From: Adiantum capillus-veneris
Lineage: Eukaryota > Streptophyta > Polypodiopsida > Polypodiales > Pteridaceae
DNA: 60,000 nt
Reading direction: 5' to 3'
Assembly (NCBI GenBank): GCA_014529385.2
Contig: CM043964.1
Location: 109,459,587-109,519,586, forward strand
Under the pieces are notes generated by a model that was given only the letters and a program-made list of their open reading frames with translations, was not told where the DNA came from and made no database searches. How positions within the stretch are numbered: position 1 is the stretch's first letter; every line of letters begins with the position of its first letter. Positions 21,897 through 34,710 of the stretch are shown here, piece by piece. Position numbers and translations under genes: made by a program.

Positions 21897-24198
21897 GGCC
21901 TCTACTTCCTCGTCGTCTGATGCCAAGAGCTTGATGGAAATCAAGCGATTTGACGGTACAGGTTTCGACCTATGGTAGGACAGGATGCAGGGGATTTTGT
22001 TCCTCAAGGATTGTGAGGACGCCCTTTTGGCTGTAAAGCCTGAGGATATGCCGGATGAGGATTGGGCCAAGCTCAACAAGAGGGCAAAGGCCTATATCAA
22101 AATGGCTGTGACTGATGACATTCTGGTGGACATAAAGGGCTTGGACACTGCACATGCAATTTGGCATAAGTTGAAGGCCACTTATGAGAATGCCACCCCT
22201 GTGAATCAGGTGCATTTGATGCGCAAAATGGTGAACATGATGCTTGACGAAGCCAAGTCGGCTTCTGAGCACTTAAGTGCTTTCACCAGTGTTATGAGTC
22301 AGCTACAGGATACTGGGCTTCAACCTTTTGATGACAAGTTGAAAGCCATATTTTTGTTGATGACTTTGCCAGACTCTTGGGAAACGCTTGTGGTTTCTTT
22401 GAGTAATAGCCCCAACCTCACATATGATGGAGTGCGAGGCTCCATCTTAAATGAGGAAATTAGACGCAAGTCTAGTGGTGGGGAAGGTGACAATTCTGCT
22501 TACAATGCGAGAGGCAGAAATCAAAAGCAAAATACAGGTACCAAGACTCAAAACAGGAGCAAAAGCAAGTCTAAGGATAAGGATGTGACTTGTTACCAGT
22601 GTGGCAGAAAAGGCCATAAGAAGCCAAATTGCAGGTATTTCAAGAAAGAGCAGGAAAGAAAGAAGGAATCACAGGAGAAGAAGAAGACAGAGGATAAGAA
22701 ACGGGAAAAATCAGCAGGTACCTCCTCCACGGATTCGGAGACTGTCAATGTATCCTCTAGTGTGGCTATCACAGAGTTATCCGACAGTGAGGAGATCTTG
22801 GTTGCAGCTTCATGCCCCTCAGATTTTGTTGTAGCAAATGCAGAAGACATGCTTATCTCACGTAGAGATGTCATTGATGCATTGCTAAGTGCAAATGATG
22901 GCCTTACACAGTCTTGGATAGTAGACTCGGGTGCCTCATTTCATGTGACTCCATCTGTGGAGTGTTTTGCTTCTTATCATGCAGGCAAGTATGGCAAGGT
23001 TTACCTTGGGGATAACAATGCTTGTGACATTGAAGGAATGAGCACTGTGTGCTTGGCGTTAAACAATGGCCAAGAGTTTATGCTTAAAGATGTAAGGTAT
23101 GTACCAAGCATCAAGAAGAGTCTATTGTCTGTTGGCTAGATGGATGCACAGGGTTATACAACCATTTTTGTTGGGGGTTCATGGAAGTTGCTTAAGGGAT
23201 CAATGCTCATTGTCAAGGGATGCAAGAGTGGTACATTGTACTATTTACATGGCAAAGCTTTGCCTGGCAAGTTTCTTGCGGTGGCCGAAGTTGCTTCTCA
23301 TTTGGAGTTGTGGCACAAAAGACTTGGCCATATGAGCCAGAAGGTACTTGATGTGCTCTCCTCTTTGAAGAGGGTTGATGTAAAGGGCATAAAGGGCACC
23401 AAGTTAGATTTTTGTAATGACTGTTTGTATGGTAAACAAAAGAAGTCTTCTTATTATTCTGGTGTCTCGCGCAAAGCTAATGCTCTTGATTTAATTCACT
23501 CCGATGTATGTTCAATGCCTGTTAAGTCTTTTGGTGGTGCATCATACTTTGTTACATTCATTGATGATTGCACTAGGAAAGGCTGGGCATATTTGTTAAA
23601 GAATAAGAGTGAGACATTTAATGCACTTAAGAGGTTTCATGCTTTTGTGACCATGCAAAAGGATAGTAAGCTTAAATGTCTGAGATCTGACAATGGGGGG
23701 GAGTACACGTCTGCTGAATTTCAGCGTTATTGCGAAGAATATGGGATTAAAAGGGAGTTGATAGCCCCTTATAATCCATCTTCTAATGGTGTGGCGGAGA
23801 GGTATGACCGTACTTTATGTAAGAGAGTGCATTGCATGTTGTCCACGGCTAATCTCCCTCATGGGTTTTGGGGAGAGGCTTTGAAAACTGCAGTTCATGT
23901 ATGCAATCGCTCTCCTAACAGTACGCTAAAAAATGACATTCCAGAGGAGGTTTGGTCTGGCAAACCTGCGTCTTATGATCATTTGAGAGTGTTTGGCTGC
24001 GAGGCTTTTGTCCATGTTTGTAATGACTTGAGGACAAAGCTAGATGCCAAGTCCATCCAAGGACTCTTCCTAGGTTATGGGGAAGAGGGTGAAATGGGCT
24101 ACAGGATATGGTTGCCTCAGTTTAAGAGGGTAGTACGCAGCCGAGATGTAGTGTTCAATGAGGCTAAATTGCTGAAAAATGGTACATCTTCTGAAATT

Positions 24199-24200
<2 letters not shown>
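21897..24200 (+). pseudogene. gag-pol of copia-0 (gag, protease, integrase)
   Basis: The start ATGGCCTCTACTTCC gives MASTSSSSDAKSLMEIKRFDG. Gag (UBN2-type) contains HAIWHKLKATYEN and LMRKMVNMMLDE. A CCHC knuckle CYQCGRKGHKKPNC lies at about 22,591-22,632. The protease has SWIVDSGASFHVTPS (about 22,912-22,956). The GAG-pre-integrase segment ELWHKRLGHMS follows, then the integrase core with HSDVC, FIDDCTRKGWAY, SDNGGEY and NGVAERYDRT (D, D, E pattern), and RVFGCEAFVHV...GYGEEGEMGYR. TAG at 21,976-21,978 and 23,137-23,139 are the only stops; both sit where CAG is likely. Downstream the frame runs into (Leu-Ser)n from the microsatellite and is not native. Confidence 0.9.

Positions 24201-24289
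<89 letters not shown>
24201..24289. repeat. (TC)n microsatellite, 89 bp
   Basis: Pure TC dinucleotide tract joining copia-0 to an LTR tail. Confidence 0.98.
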
Positions 24290-24292
<3 letters not shown>

Positions 24293-24365
24293 AGTTCAGT
24301 TCTATTACTTGCGGTTTCTGTATTATGCTATTGATTTCTCTCTTTGGAGTGTCCAAGCCCGTAAC
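24290..24365 (+). repeat. LTR tail fragment related to gypsy family A/E/F
   Basis: TTGGAGTGTCCAAGCCCGTAACA matches the last bases of LTRs A/E/F (TTGGAGTGTCCAAGTCTGTTACA), and the preceding TGAGTTCAGTT resembles LTR C. No primer-binding site follows. Confidence 0.6.
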
Positions 24366-25069
24366 AATAGCAGCTCATAGAAACCAAGGGACTAGAAAAC
24401 CCTTGTGTTGTGGCCCCAAAATCATCTACATTGATTCCATCATCTCTGAATGTGGTCCTCCCAAAAAAAGTGCACGTCTTTGACACAATCAAACTGTAAG
24501 AGTGGAAGGACCCCACTTGTATTGTCTTGAAGACCTCATGTTGGTTCCTTGCCAAATGAAATGTGCTCTGAGCTCCCGACACAGGAGTCCAAACACCGAT
24601 GCCTTGGAACTTTGACACAAGAGTCCAAATCAAGTAGCAAGAGCACAACTCGCCCCCGTCTACCGCTCACGTGCCGATCTATGGTTGAAGCATGTTGTGG
24701 CACCCACTAGTGAACTAGAAGGCTGGAACTTTTGTCAGTGTAGTTTGTGCCACACCGGCAGACTCCGTTGAGTCCTTGGCTGAATCGCTATCGCTTCTGT
24801 CCTCATGTAAGGTGCAGCGGAAGTGAATGTTGAACTTTGCTCAAGATGAGTGCTCCGAACTGTGCTCAAGGTTCCTTTTACCTATGAAAGGAAGAGCCTT
24901 CCGTTCCTTTAATGAGAGAGTCCAAGTGATCACAAACAAAGGATAAACACTGTGAATGAAGGTGCTGAGACTAAGAGATAGAGAGAGAAGAATACGACAC
25001 CAGAATGTTGTCAAACCCTCCTCCCAATGCCCCACTCTTAATGGCGAGAGCGGTCTACTATTCAATGCT
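24366..25069. other. Unassigned stretch
   Basis: No protein family is recognised on either strand. The only long frame, on the minus strand (24,328-24,648), has no known motif. Confidence 0.4.
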
Positions 25070-25560
25070 TGGACTTGCCGACGATGAGACAGGCTGAAAT
25101 CTAAAAATGCTAATGGCTGAAATCTGCAAAACTTTATCTGCTGAATTCTGACTCTTGTGTCGATGACAATGTGGATGCTTTGATGCGACGATGACGCGCT
25201 GAAATCGCAGATGCTGAAATCTGCGTTTTCCGGGCTGAAACTGCAAACTGCGCTGGATCTGACCGTGCGGCCAGGATCTGCTGCGGGAAGGTGAGATCTG
25301 TGAGGTTTGGGACTTCTACTGCGATGTCTGACTGCTGAAAACTGAAAACGCCGGTGCTTCTTGGTGCTCCGTCGCGGTGAATCTGCAAAACGCTATGCTG
25401 ATGCAAAAACGCTAGGGCTGAAAACTGTCTTGCGGTGGAATCTGCTAACGCTAGGGCTGATCTGCTGTCTTGCTGCTGCCGGGGCTGATGTTCTACGCAA
25501 AAACGCCAGGTTGCTGTCTTGCTGAAAAACGCTAGGCATGCATCTGCAAACACGCTAGGT
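25070..25560. repeat. Degenerate short-motif repeat field (GCTGAAATCTGCAAA / AAACGCTAGG)
   Basis: GCTGAAA-type and ATCTGC-type words recur every 10-40 bases, with AACGCTAGG recurring between 25,410 and 25,560. Spacing is irregular. No coding or LTR signature. Confidence 0.55.
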
Positions 25561-26110
25561 CTTTTGTTGAGGGGGGTCTTGCTTGATAAGGTGCAATGTG
25601 GATGTCAGGTCCCTGCTGCCTCTTCTGCCAGAAAGTGCTAGCGCTAGGTTTGCTTATATACTTGCTTGCTCATTTCGCCCTACCCAGTTCCCAACAGAAG
25701 TCACTGAAAAATAATAAGTGAAAGTTGTCAAAAATAGGGAAAATAGGTCTATGCACTGTAAAAATGCTCCAGATGGGTTTTGATGGAAATCTGATGATCA
25801 TGCTGTTTGCAACCAGAGGATATGCATCTAATCTAAGTGTCTGGACATGCACGGTGTGCGAACAGACTCACAAAAGTGCCAGATCACTTCCTATTCTAGA
25901 CTGACTGAACTGAACTAAATCCTTGCCATGAAGTAGCTTGTCCACGTACACATAGGGTTAGATGTGCACGTGACACCTCATCAAGCTTCACTTTGCCTTT
26001 GTCCTTTTGCGAGCTTTTGTCTTTGCTTTCATATTTACAATCTTGAGACAAATGACCTTGTAACAACAGCTCCAGGACTTCTTTTTGGTTTCCAATGCAG
26101 CATGTTGTTG
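25561..26110. other. Stretch upstream of the DnaJ-type zinc-finger gene
   Basis: This is where a promoter and transit-peptide exon should lie, but I find no convincing chloroplast transit-peptide frame. A TATA-like TATATACTTG is at about 25,655. Confidence 0.3.
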
Positions 26111-26372
26111 GGAATCACAGTGGAGGATGGGCTGATATGGCTGAAACAGCGATAAAATGTGCACAACCTCTCATAACTGATGAGAGGTTGTCTCTCATAA
26201 CCGATGAGAGACAACAGCAACCTCCGAATGTGGAACCTCCGAGCACCTAATCGGGAGTCATAGCGGAGGATGGGCGGATATGGCTGAAACAGCGGTAAAA
26301 TGTGCACAACCTCTCATAACCGATGGGAGACAACAGCAACCTCCAAACGTGGAACCTCCGAGCAACCCTAAT
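26111..26372. repeat. 143 bp tandem duplication with two hairpins in the first unit
   Basis: Unit 1 starts GGAATCACAGTGGAGGATGG at 26,111; unit 2 starts GGAGTCATAGCGGAGGATGG at 26,254. Unit 1 contains CAACCTCTCAT/ATGAGAGGTTG (26,164-26,190) and GTTGTCTCTCAT/ATGAGAGACAAC (26,187-26,215), each with a 5-base loop. Unit 2 lacks 24 bases and keeps only the left arm of the first and the right arm of the second. Confidence 0.9.
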
Positions 26373-26592
26373 GCAAGGGCTAAAAGTTGCTATATCCAAT
26401 TGGCGTCATCTATCCAGTCTCATACTGCAAATTTTAGCATGGTCCCATAGGTAAATGCACTGATTCTTTCCTAGAGTTGTGTGTAAAGAAATGCGTTTTT
26501 GTTAGGTCAGGTTTTGGTGATGTTTCCTTTTTGAGTTTGATCATGTGCATGTGCCACCACTGTATTTTAACGTTTTCGGTCCAAAACCTCAG

Positions 26593-28114
<1,522 letters not shown>

Positions 28115-28928
28115 TGGGTTGTTTCCTGTAGAGCATGATTAACGTGTATATTATTTTGGGCATCTGACCATGCCGTACATTTTTGGAAGCTGTAACCGCT
28201 ACTCAGAAGTCAAGAGTTAAGTTCATTTCTCTATTCTTTATCAGCTTATTCATGCATTAGCTCATTGACGTAGTCTATGCCAAGAAGAAGAAGAAGAATT
28301 TGGCAGCTACAATGTTTCCCCTCAAATTAATTTAATGAGAGGCTAAGGTCCAAAGTTACTTTCTGGCCAATTTGAGGAAGTTTAGCTGAACAAGCTATCA
28401 AAAATCAAGATGAAGTACCACTCTATCGTCACAACCATGTTTTACAAGAGGTGTGGCTTGTAAAATTCTGCATAGCATTACTTCAAATGGTCTGCTCTTG
28501 GCTTTGTATGTACCACTTGTTTGGTACATCGAGGAAGTCTCGGATAGCAGCAGAACGATTTCTAGCATCCTCTTCATGTGCTTTTTATTCTTTAAGCCAC
28601 TCACCACCAATGCCTGATACTGATACTAGGTATGCTTTTGTTTTGCTATGTTGGTATGGAGTGAAGCCAATGAGCATTGCAGAAAGGGAGGTCCTCAAGC
28701 TACCTATAAATGGTTGGTATTATTAATTACATGTGAGTAAGTAGAATAGGGATTTTTCAGCCTTGCAATGCGTCCGCCTTCGTGCAGATAACGGGGCATC
28801 ACCATCAAGAGCTATGGTTTTAATAGTGGAGTCCTACGGGGCTTGCCTATGGCTTAACCACTATTGAGCTATTAGAAGCTTGATAGGAGCCGGTGCTCTT
28901 TTGGTGTTGAACGACCCTCTCTTCTATT
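28115..28928. other. 3' flank of the zinc-finger gene and probable 5' LTR of element I
   Basis: No coding signal. The last 100-200 bases probably belong to a degraded LTR because a primer-binding-site-like TGGTATTTGAGCC follows at 28,931, but no matching second LTR was found. Confidence 0.35.
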
Positions 28929-29048
28929 CCTGGTATTTGAGCCAAGGGTACAGTAGCTTGAGTATTTTTTCTAAAGGGGTAAAGAGGAGTAGCAACTAGG
29001 GCTTGAAAGTGCCAAAGTACAGCTAAAAAGTTTACACCTAAAAGTTGA

Positions 29049-29472
29049 ATGGCTAACAATAGTAAAGAGAGTGAAATTAATGTTGATAACTTTAATGAGC
29101 ACGCTACTAATGATGCCCCTATGCTTGTTAACTACCTTGTTTCTAGGCTTCAACAAGCCATGGGCAATCCATCCCTCCAAAGTGAAGTGCAACGGCAGCT
29201 TCATGCTCATGGGATTCTCCAAGCTCCCCACCATGACGAGAGAGCACCTAGGAAGCCTCCTTGCGAGACTACCAAAAGAGGCCTCTCTCCGATTCGGAAA
29301 GAAGAAGAGGATCCATACGAAGGGCTAAAAAATTTGCTTCTTGATGACGCATCTCCTTCTCAAAGGAAAACTCAAGAGCCTCCACTGAAGGAATGAGAAA
29401 GAAGTGAGTCTCCTGCCACCTCGGCAGAGATGGCTCCACGAAGATGGCAGGCTAAACGCTCTCCATCACCTC
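29049..29472 (+). pseudogene. gag N-terminus of element I
   Basis: Frame begins MANNSKESEINVDNFNEH and includes DAPMLVNYLVSRLQQAMGNP, a Lys/Pro-rich part and EDPYEGLKNLLLDDASPS. A TGA at 29,394-29,396 interrupts it before RRWQAKRSPSPP. The coding sense switches strand right after this point. Confidence 0.7.
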
Positions 29473-32400
29473 CAAAATGCTGGTCCTCGATCTCCGGTGG
29501 GTCTTAGATAGTAGGTTCTTGAGGTGGATCTCCTTTGTAAGGCTTTAGTAGGCTCACATGGGAAGCATTGTGTATGAGCCAATGGTTGGGCAACTTGAGT
29601 TGATAGGCCATCTCATTGATTGGCCTAAGAATTTTTAAGGGACCATAGTACCTTTTTTCTAACTTAGCATAGTACTTTTGGTGTCCCGTAGGATTCTTGC
29701 TCGTCGTGTGCCTTAATTGAGCCTTGGGAAATCTAAGTAAGACCCAATAATTTTCTTTAAAGGCTTGGCTCTTCTGTGCTTGTCAGCAGCAGTCTTTTGC
29801 CTTTGTTGTGAGATAGAGATAACATCCTTAATCTTTTGGAAAGATTCTTGTAGGTCTCGGCTATACTCATCTGCAGCAGCGAAGATCTTCCCGTGTACCT
29901 TAAGTAGCAGGGGACTTTTTGATCTTCCCTCAATTCCCTCAAAAGGTGCTTTTCTCGTGGACGTATGTATAGTGTTATTGTAGGCATACTCCACTAAGGA
30001 TAAGTACTTCTCCCATTGGGATCTTTGATCTACTTCCGTTACATAGTCTTTTAGTAGATCAAGAATTTTTAGGTTAGCTATTTCACTTTGGCCATCCGTT
30101 TATGGGTGATAGGCCAAAGAGAAATTTAGCCTTGTCCCTAAATTCTCAAAGAGACCCTTCCATAAGTTACTGGTCATTCTAGGATCTCTATCCCACACTA
30201 TGGACATTGGCAAGCCATGGTACTTGAATATTTGTGATATGAAGAGGGTTGCCATCTGATGGGCTTTGATAGTCTTTTTGATAGGTATAAAATGAGCTTG
30301 TTTACTGAACCTATTTACTATCGTCCATATTCCTGTATTCCCATGGATAGACTTAGGCAATCCAAAGATGAAATCCATGGATATGCTCTCCCATGGTGAA
30401 TTAGGGATAGGCAAAGGTTGAAGAAACCCAGGTTGCTTCCCTCTATCAAACTTCGTCTTTTGGCATACCACACATTTAGAACATACTCTTGTATGTTTGC
30501 TTTCATGGTAGGCCAATAGAAATATGTTTCAATCCCCTTTAAGGTAGACTGAATCCCTCTATGCCCCGCATAAGGAGGAGCATGAGATCATACATTACTT
30601 TCTCACGTATGAGTTAGTAACGCATAGTCTATTGCCATAGAGAAGATGACCATCTTGTAAAGTAAATGGTTCCTCTTTCTTCCCTAATGCAAGGGCTAAA
30701 ATCACATCTCTAAAATTGGGATCAATAGCATACTCATCTATCATAGAAGATAGATCATTGTGAGTTGCTATGGAAATCGCATTCACGCTCGGCCGTCTTG
30801 AGAGTGCATCAGCTACTTGATTATGCTTGCTAGCAATGTGAGCAATATGAAAATGAAATTGCGAAAGGAAATTTGCCTACCTCATTTGTTTGTCGGAGAG
30901 CTTGGTCTGCATCATAAAGTACTTAAGACTTTGGTGATCCGTTCGCAGAATGAAAGGAGCCCCCAATAAATAGTGCTTCCATAAGTCTAAGGCATGTAGA
31001 ACTGCGAGGAGTTCCTTTTCATATATGCCTAGAGCTTTCTCAATAGAATCAAGCCTTCAACTTTCATAGGCTATGACGTACCCTTCTTAAAGCAAAAAAG
31101 CTCCAAGGCAATCACCACAAGCATCACATTGGACCTCAAATGGCTTTGAGACATCCGGTAGTGTAAACACAGGTTGAGAAATAAGCTTTTCTTTAAGCTT
31201 TTCAAAAGCATTTTTCTCCTTGGCAGACCATGTATACCTAACATTTTTCTTTGTTAGGTCATGTAACGGTCCTATTATTGGTGAGAACTTTTCTATGAAG
31301 CGTCTATAGTATGCACACATACCTATAAAGCTTCTTAGTTCATGAAGATTCCTTGGTTTAGGCCATCCTTTTATTACCTCTAACTTTGATGGATCCATTT
31401 GGATGCCATCTTGAGAGATAATGTGACCTAAATATTGAATCTCTTGCAAGAAAAATTCACTTTTCTTTCGATTAACATAGATTTTATTCTCTCTTAGAAC
31501 TTGAAATATTACCTGGAGGTGTTGCTTGTGTTCGTCTAATGAATTAGAGTAGATGATGATTTCATCAAAGAACACTCCAGTAAAGGTTCGGTGAGGCCTG
31601 AATAGCTTCTCCATCAAGCGGTTGAATGTGGCTGGTACATTGGTCAAGCCAAAAGGCATGACGATATATTCGTAAATACCAAATGTAGTGCAAAATGCGG
31701 TCTTTACAATGTCTCGGTCAACTATCCTTACTTGATGATAGCCACTTTTTAGGTCAATCCTACTGAAGTAGGTCGATCCTTGTAGCTTATCAAATAGGTC
31801 TTTTACCCGTGGAACGGGAAACCTATTCTTGATAGTGATCCTATTTATAGTGCTCTATAGTCGACACACATACGATATGTGTCGTCTTTCTTTTGCACTA
31901 ATAGCACAGGTGAGAAAAATGGAGATGAGCTAGGCCTAACTCATGCACTTGCCGCATAATCTCCTCTTGTTGAGCTTGATAAACTCTATAAGGAGATTTA
32001 TTAGGCGGTGAAATTCCTGGAAGAAGCTCAATTGCATGGTCATCATTGCCTTGTTTAGGAGGTAGCTCACAAGGGATGTCGTCAATAAAGACATCTTGAA
32101 ACCCCTTGAGAAAATTGGATAACTCTAATTCCTTTTGATTGTGAATATTTTCTTTTGCTAAAATATTAGGTTCTTTTGAGAATCTTTAACAAAAATCATG
32201 TACACGGAAATATAGATCTTTATTGACTTATATGAAAGCTTGTGTATGTACAATGGGTATGGTGTTACCCATTTCCTTAGCATCTATGTACATATCTTTT
32301 TCCTTGAACCTAAAGTAGATTCTCCTTTCAGGGAATTTAACATTGGCAGCCATGCGATCAAACCATGGTGCCCCTAGGATTACATCCTCATGCTTGAGAG

Positions 32401-33757
32401 GAGAGATAAAGAAGTCCTCTTTGTCCACGTAGCTTTGGAAATGGAGCCTCAATTTCCCGATTAAGGGAGTGGTTGAAGCTTCTTGCCCCTTGAAAGCGTC
32501 GTCTGTTGTGGGTAGGACATCTCCTATCTCATAGGCTTGTATGACTAGCTTGGTGGCCGGATATGAAATTGTGAGTAGAACTAGGGTCAAAGAGAATAAA
32601 AGCATCATGTTCTCTTACCTTTCCCCAAGCATGGCATAGAGGAGATCCTTTGTGGTGAGTTCCCTCCTCCTGGATTTCGACCAAGGTAGCTATAGGAGAT
32701 TCATGGCGGTTGTTATTTTGGGGACAAGCGCAGTACGCATGCCCTTGCTCGCCGCACTTGAAACAATGGTTATCCTTGCGATAACACTCAAGCTCTTCAG
32801 GAGAGAGTTTATTTTTGCCTTTGTAAACTCCCTTCTCTTTAGCTTTGTTGGAATTGCCCTTAGGAGACTTTTGGACATTGTCCTTCCCCTTAGGCTCATT
32901 GGAATCCTTGTTTTCCATGGGCTTAGAATTTCCTTTAGCCCCTGCTTGGAAATTGATTCGAGAGCCACCATAGTATGGTGTATAACCGCCGATATAGTGC
33001 GTGGCCTTTGAGAGTTGACATACTCCACCATTTCTTCAGTTAAGCCCACACAAAATTGTTGCTTTTTCTCTCCAAAATCCAACTTTTTGAAGACAGTGGC
33101 TTTGAGTTGTAGGTCCCAAAACTTGTTCTACATATTTGTGAATGGATTCGTAAGGAGAGAGCTTCAAGCTTCACCATTCGGTGAGTACTTTGTCTTTGGC
33201 ATCGGTGGCCAAAAACTGCTTCATAATGGAAGCTCTTAAAGCTTTCCATGTTTGTGGAGCTTCACCGTTGGCCTGTAGGCTAGACCACCATTGCCTGGTG
33301 GAATTTTGAAAGTGCATAGCTACATGGCATAGCTTAGAGGACTCCGTGAAGCCCTCATCTCCAAACGCCGCATCGAATTGTTGGATAAAGGCCAAGACTT
33401 TGTCCGCAGCACCAAAGGTGTCATCATAGGTAAGGAAAGAGATGCTCTTCCCTCCCTCTTTGAATTTCTTGAGCTTGGACGACCTCTTCCACGTGGCATA
33501 GGATTTCCTATGGCCTCTTCTTTTTTATGCTTCAAAGGTTGCACCATCACTTTCTTCAAAAGATGAAGAATTTGAGGAAGATGGAGAAGAGGGTGACCTC
33601 TTTCTCGCCTTTTTCATGCCTTGATCCTCTTTGTCGTCACCATCACTTTCATAAGAGGAAGAGGATGAAGAACATGGAGAAGAGGGTGTCTTATTTCTCG
33701 CCTTTTTCTTCTCTTGCTTTTTGTCGTCCCTCTTTGAATTATGGTGTGGAGAAGTGT
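29473..33757 (-). pseudogene. Inverted gag-pol block of element I
   Basis: Minus strand, right to left. A Ser/Lys-rich gag linker (33,600-33,750) and capsid (33,170-33,400: AFIQQFDAAFGDEGFTESSKL, STRQWWSS) lead to a CCHC knuckle CFKCGEQGHAYCAC (about 32,750) and a protease with FILFDPSSTHNFIS, where family members have DSG. RT carries MPFGLTNVPATFNRLM and a FFDEIIIYS box (31,087-31,660); the second catalytic aspartate is changed to Glu. RNase H follows (VQCDACGDCLGAFLL). Integrase (30,100-30,600) has CVVCQKTKFDRGK, MDFIFGLP and DRDPRMTSN. Its C-terminus (NHWLIHNASHVSLLKPYKGD) ends at EIEDQ near 29,480. Several stops break the frame. Confidence 0.87.
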
Positions 33758-33947
33758 GTGATGGTCGGTGCTGCAGCCCGAGTCCATTCTCCGACCTGAA
33801 GACAAGGTATTAAGAGGTGTTAAGACTATCCGACGATATCTTATTAAGTTTAATAATTATCCTTTTGAAGACGCTAGATGGATGCAAGGCATACAATTAA
33901 AGGATAACCTAAATCTTGTCAATGCTTACAATGCTTCCCTAGAGTAA
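33758..33947 (+). pseudogene. Chromodomain-like C-terminus of element I (plus strand)
   Basis: VLQPESILRPEDKVLRGVK, then IRRYLIKFNNYPFEDARWM, GIQLKDNLNLVNAYNASLE and stop TAA at 33,945-33,947. It matches the minus-strand C-terminus of element J almost residue for residue. Chromodomain-like ends of this kind read K-W/Y-x-x-P...A-x-W and are thought to direct integration to heterochromatin. Confidence 0.85.
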
Positions 33948-34299
33948 GAAAATGTACAAATGTTAAAAATGAACAAAGTTTTTGTCTTATAAGACTCTCT
34001 TTTCTTTATTGTGCACAAAAATGAAGTAGTATGCATACTTAGATCAAGTTTGTAGAGACGACGTCTCCCAAACACCAAGTAGAGCTTGCCACTCTACTAT
34101 GGAAGATTGATAGGACTAATGTGCAGAAATGCTTCCGGCAGCTTAGGCTTTCAAGCGCCAAATGGACTAGTCATCCATTCTGGAATGATGTTGTAGGGTA
34201 ACACAGGGATCCTCTACCCGCTAGGAAAAGGAATAATGAATTTGCTTTATCTTTTCTACCCCATAGTCGAGGAGGACTATGATTTCAAGAGAGAGGTAA

Positions 34300-34655
34300 T
34301 GTCATAATAACTAATATCTAATTCTCCTAAATGATTTTGTCATGTTAAACTGATCATTTAATATGCGGAAGTGCCAGGGGAGAAAAATCTAGAATATTGG
34401 TTAAGCTAGCAGACCGGCCACAATAGGGATCCAAAGGGGGGGCCATAAGCAAAAGAGCAATGTGCAACAATGGGCTTAAAAGACCCTAAGGTTCAACCCA
34501 TTAAGACTTCCAAAATGCTAAGGTCCAAAATTGAAAGGTTGTGTCCAAAGGTCAAACTCTAGGGAAACTGGATGCTTTGTGTGTGTCCCAAAAATTCTTC
34601 TCAAGTCCTACATAGGAGGGGGCGAGCCCAAGAAGTAGGGGATGAGAGAGAAACT

Positions 34656-34710
<55 letters not shown>

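Larger units (their letters stand above)
21117..24200 (+). mobile_element. Ty1/copia element copia-0, 5' LTR through integrase; RT and 3' end missing
   Basis: A short LTR, primer-binding site TGGTATCAGAGCC at 21,379, leader and one long gag-protease-integrase frame. The element stops at a (TC)n tract at 24,201 with no reverse transcriptase, RNase H or 3' LTR. Coding quality is high: only two stops, both TAG, across about 2.3 kb. Confidence 0.9.
28931..34299 (+). mobile_element. Ty3/gypsy chromovirus I with an internally inverted gag-pol block
   Basis: Outer parts are plus-strand: primer-binding-site-like motif (28,931), gag N-terminus (29,049-29,472), chromodomain C-terminus (33,758-33,947), 3' untranslated region and polypurine tract CAAGAGAGAGGTAA (34,286-34,299). 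The central block (about 29,473-33,757) reads on the minus strand from gag linker to integrase C-terminus. Inverting it restores continuous order at both joints: the left gag ends ...KRSPSPP and the inverted gag begins SPHHNSKRDD; the inverted integrase ends EIEDQ and the right piece begins VLQPESIL, against EVEDQEEVLQPKAIL in element J. Confidence 0.85.

Noticed and set aside
24117-24356. Minus-strand frame with an Arg-Glu repeat
   Set aside because: Produced by the (TC)n tract at 24,201-24,289.
25134-25553. Minus-strand 139-codon frame
   Set aside because: Built from the short-word repeat field; no domain, composition follows the repeat.
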